Shown here piece after piece: positions 13,363 through 14,180 of a stretch of 14,180 nucleotides of DNA. Both the position numbers and the translations under genes were made by a program. Positions within the stretch are counted from its first letter, which is position 1. The number at the start of each line of letters is the position of its first letter. The DNA is from an uncultured Treponema sp. (GTDB lineage: Bacteria > Spirochaetota > Spirochaetia > Treponematales > Treponemataceae). Where the stretch lies: contig CALDID010000009.1 in the NCBI GenBank assembly GCA_937901865.1, forward strand, positions 1-14,180, read 5' to 3'. The notes below the pieces were generated by a model. That model was not told the origin of the DNA. It ran no database searches and saw only the letters and a list, made by a program, of their open reading frames with translations.

Positions 13363-13429
13363 CAACATAATAAACTAGAAATCTATGAAAAAAAATAATA
13401 AAAAAATGCAAAAAAAATTACAAAAGCTA

Positions 13430-13458
13430 TTGACTCTTTTTATGAAATATCGTATTAT
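13430..13458 (+). promoter_or_regulatory. Promoter of the tRNA-Ser/Ser/Arg cluster
   Basis: TTGACT at 13430-13435, 17-base spacer, TATTAT at 13453-13458. It lies 16 bases before the first tRNA; no separate promoter is apparent for the other two tRNAs. Confidence 0.75.
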
Positions 13459-13474
13459 TCAATCACGCTGATTT

Positions 13475-13559
13475 GGAGCGATGGCAGAGTGGTCGAACGC
13501 GGCGGTCTTGAAAACCGTTATACCGCAAGGTATCGGGGGTTCAAATCCCTCTCGCTCCG
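13475..13559 (+). tRNA. tRNA-Ser (anticodon TGA)
   Basis: 85 nt, discriminator G, no CCA. The acceptor GGAGCGA pairs perfectly with TCGCTCC. The anticodon loop CTTGAAA is closed by GCGGT/ACCGT; a long variable arm TACCGCAAGGTA and T loop TTCAAAT mark a class II serine tRNA. Confidence 0.96.
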
Positions 13560-13563
13560 GACT

Positions 13564-13649
13564 GGAAGCGTGGTAGAGCGGTAATACAACGGATTGCTAA
13601 TCCGTCGGTCTCCCTAAGAGCCGGGCAGGTTCAACTCCTGTCGCTTCCG
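13564..13649 (+). tRNA. tRNA-Ser (anticodon GCT)
   Basis: 86 nt, only four bases after the previous tRNA. The acceptor GGAAGCG pairs with CGCTTCC, discriminator G, no CCA. Anticodon stem ACGGA/TCCGT with loop TTGCTAA; long variable arm; T loop TTCAACT. The D stem is short (GTA/TAC). Confidence 0.94.
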
Positions 13650-13676
13650 ATTCAAGTAGTGTAAGCTATCTTGTAT

Positions 13677-13750
13677 GAGACTGTAGCTCAGCTGGATAGA
13701 GCATCACCCTGCGGAGGTGAGGGTCGCACGTTCGAATCGTGTTAGTCTCA
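13677..13750 (+). tRNA. tRNA-Arg (anticodon GCG)
   Basis: 74 nt, discriminator A, no CCA. The acceptor GAGACTG pairs with TAGTCTC (one G-T). D arm GCTC/GAGC with AGCTGGATA, carrying the A20-type residue typical of arginine tRNAs; anticodon stem TCACC/GGTGA with loop CTGCGGA, placing GCG at 34-36; T arm GCACG/CGTGT with loop TTCGAAT. Bacteria usually decode CGN with an ACG anticodon edited to inosine, so GCG is uncommon. Its last 18 bases are duplicated at 13954-13971. Confidence 0.94.
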
Positions 13751-13755
13751 CTTAT

Positions 13756-13785
13756 AAGCCTTGTGTTAACTCACAAGGCTTTTTT
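13756..13785 (+). terminator. Terminator of the tRNA cluster
   Basis: A perfect 10-bp stem AAGCCTTGTG / CACAAGGCTT (13756-13765, 13772-13781) with a 6-base loop and a T tract. Confidence 0.92.
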
Positions 13786-13813
13786 ATTTTAAACAAAAAA
13801 ACTTATAACCACA

Positions 13814-13976
13814 ATGAGATTCGAAGCGAAGTGAACGGTCTATAAAATTGCAAGCAAGGGCGTAGCAATTTTATAGATTTCGCAACAGGAGGTTGCGAAA
13901 AGTGAACGTAGACGCCGCAGAGGGAACAGACAGGAGGTCTGTGACCGTAGCGGCGAATCGTGTTAGTCTCATAAAA
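13814..13976. repeat. Nested palindromic element with recurrent AGGAG loops
   Basis: The outer bases ATGAGA (13814-13819) and TCTCAT (13967-13972) can pair. Inside lie a perfect 13-bp repeat TCTATAAAATTGC / GCAATTTTATAGA (13839-13851, 13865-13877), a perfect 9-bp repeat TTTCGCAAC / GTTGCGAAA (13878-13886, 13892-13900) with loop AGGAG, and a two-tier hairpin CGCCGC / GCGGCG (13913-13918, 13950-13955) enclosing ACAGAC-AGGAG-GTCTGT (13926-13942). GTGAACG occurs at 13831-13837 and 13902-13908. CGTAGC abuts the right arm of both the first and the last hairpin. No convincing frame crosses it. Confidence 0.75.
13954..13971 (+). repeat. Direct copy of the tRNA-Arg 3' end
   Basis: CGAATCGTGTTAGTCTCA is identical to 13733-13750, the last 18 bases of tRNA-Arg, 221 bases downstream. 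A second, related terminator follows it as the first does the real tRNA. It may be an att-type duplication or a remnant of a second tRNA copy. Confidence 0.75.
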
Positions 13977-14006
13977 AAGCCCTGTGTTAGTACACAAGGC
14001 TTTTTA
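13974..14006. terminator. Bidirectional terminator, copy of the tRNA-Arg terminator
   Basis: AAAAAGCC / GGCTTTTT outside and TGTG / CACA inside, one mismatch, loop TTAGTA. T tracts occur in both directions, so it can end the minus-strand gene stopping at 14009. It differs from 13756-13785 by a few substitutions. Confidence 0.8.
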
Positions 14007-14008
14007 GA

Positions 14009-14180
14009 CTATTTTGCTGCTTTACGAGCTGCTATGGCTTTTTTTACTCCATCTGCAAACAATTGTCCCTGGTCACTTCTTTCTGGAACGCTAAATTCTG
14101 GTCCCCCATCTTTTGCAGAAATACGATAGCCTGCAACTTCCAATCCCGGAAGCTTTAAAAAACGTATAATCAGGAAACTC
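14009..14180 (-). CDS. C-terminal part of an unidentified protein (partial)
   Basis: A minus-strand frame enters from the right edge and stops with TAG at 14009-14011, giving 56 residues that include FLKLPGLEVAGYRIS, then a polar DGGPEFSVPERSDQGQ stretch and a lysine/alanine-rich tail (VKKAIAARKAAK). I do not recognise the family. The bidirectional terminator just beyond the stop supports it as a real gene end, as does the lack of stops in this frame while the other minus frames are interrupted. Confidence 0.65.
   Translation of the reverse strand, partial: SFLIIRFLKLPGLEVAGYRISAKDGGPEFSVPERSDQGQLFADGVKKAIAARKAAK

Noticed and set aside
13893..14129. 78-residue plus-strand open frame over the nested palindromes
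   Set aside because: It runs through perfect inverted repeats, the tRNA copy and a terminator, then antisense to the partial gene at 14009-14180; the residue pattern is not protein-like.

Overview
The window looks like chromosomal DNA of a saccharolytic, host- or gut-associated Treponema (Spirochaetota). Reasons: a diderm cell plan (lipoproteins, and an NlpC/P60 protein with a C-terminal beta-rich, outer-membrane-like domain), a GH5 endoglucanase lipoprotein, a SpoIIE-type phosphatase/RsbW/RsbV switch, a zinc-ribbon SUMF1-fold protein, tRNA genes without encoded CCA, and moderately AT-rich DNA full of short hairpin repeats. The genus is an inference from family content; no rRNA or housekeeping marker is present to prove it.

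Layout. 1-830: tail of an unknown gene, then a two-gene unit of a DUF5678-like small protein and a retropepsin-like aspartic protease behind an extended -10 promoter. 840-2020: apt (adenine phosphoribosyltransferase) and a GNAT acetyltransferase, separated by three minimal hairpins. 2060-2180: a minus-strand tRNA with anticodon CAT. 2290-5990: minus-strand MBOAT acyltransferase, SGNH-like partner and GH5 endoglucanase. 6090-6450: a divergent XRE-family regulator; palindromes in the shared spacer overlap a predicted MBOAT promoter. 6440-9150: minus-strand unit of NlpC/P60 protein, lipoprotein and PlsC/GPAT-like acyltransferase. 9350-9460: tRNA-Phe and terminator. 9460-9985: a gene-free stretch dense in repeats. 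9986-10864: zinc-ribbon SUMF1-fold protein. 10990-13350: anti-anti-sigma factor, convergent with an ATPase anti-sigma factor and its SpoIIE-type phosphatase. 13430-13790: tRNA-Ser(TGA), tRNA-Ser(GCT), tRNA-Arg(GCG) and terminator. 13814-14006: a nested palindromic element ending in a copy of the tRNA-Arg 3' end and a second terminator. 14009-14180: C-terminal part of an unknown minus-strand gene.

How the parts work together. MBOAT and SGNH proteins are the usual pair for O-acylating an extracytoplasmic polymer; the divergent XRE protein probably controls them. The phosphatase, RsbW-like kinase and RsbV-like antagonist form a full partner-switching circuit without a local sigma factor, so the output target lies elsewhere. 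The NlpC/P60, lipoprotein and acyltransferase genes make an envelope unit. The most unusual DNA is non-coding: two repeat-rich intervals (about 9522-9888 and 13814-13972) whose hairpins keep fixed loops or flanks while the stem sequences are exchanged, one of them joined to a duplicated tRNA end.
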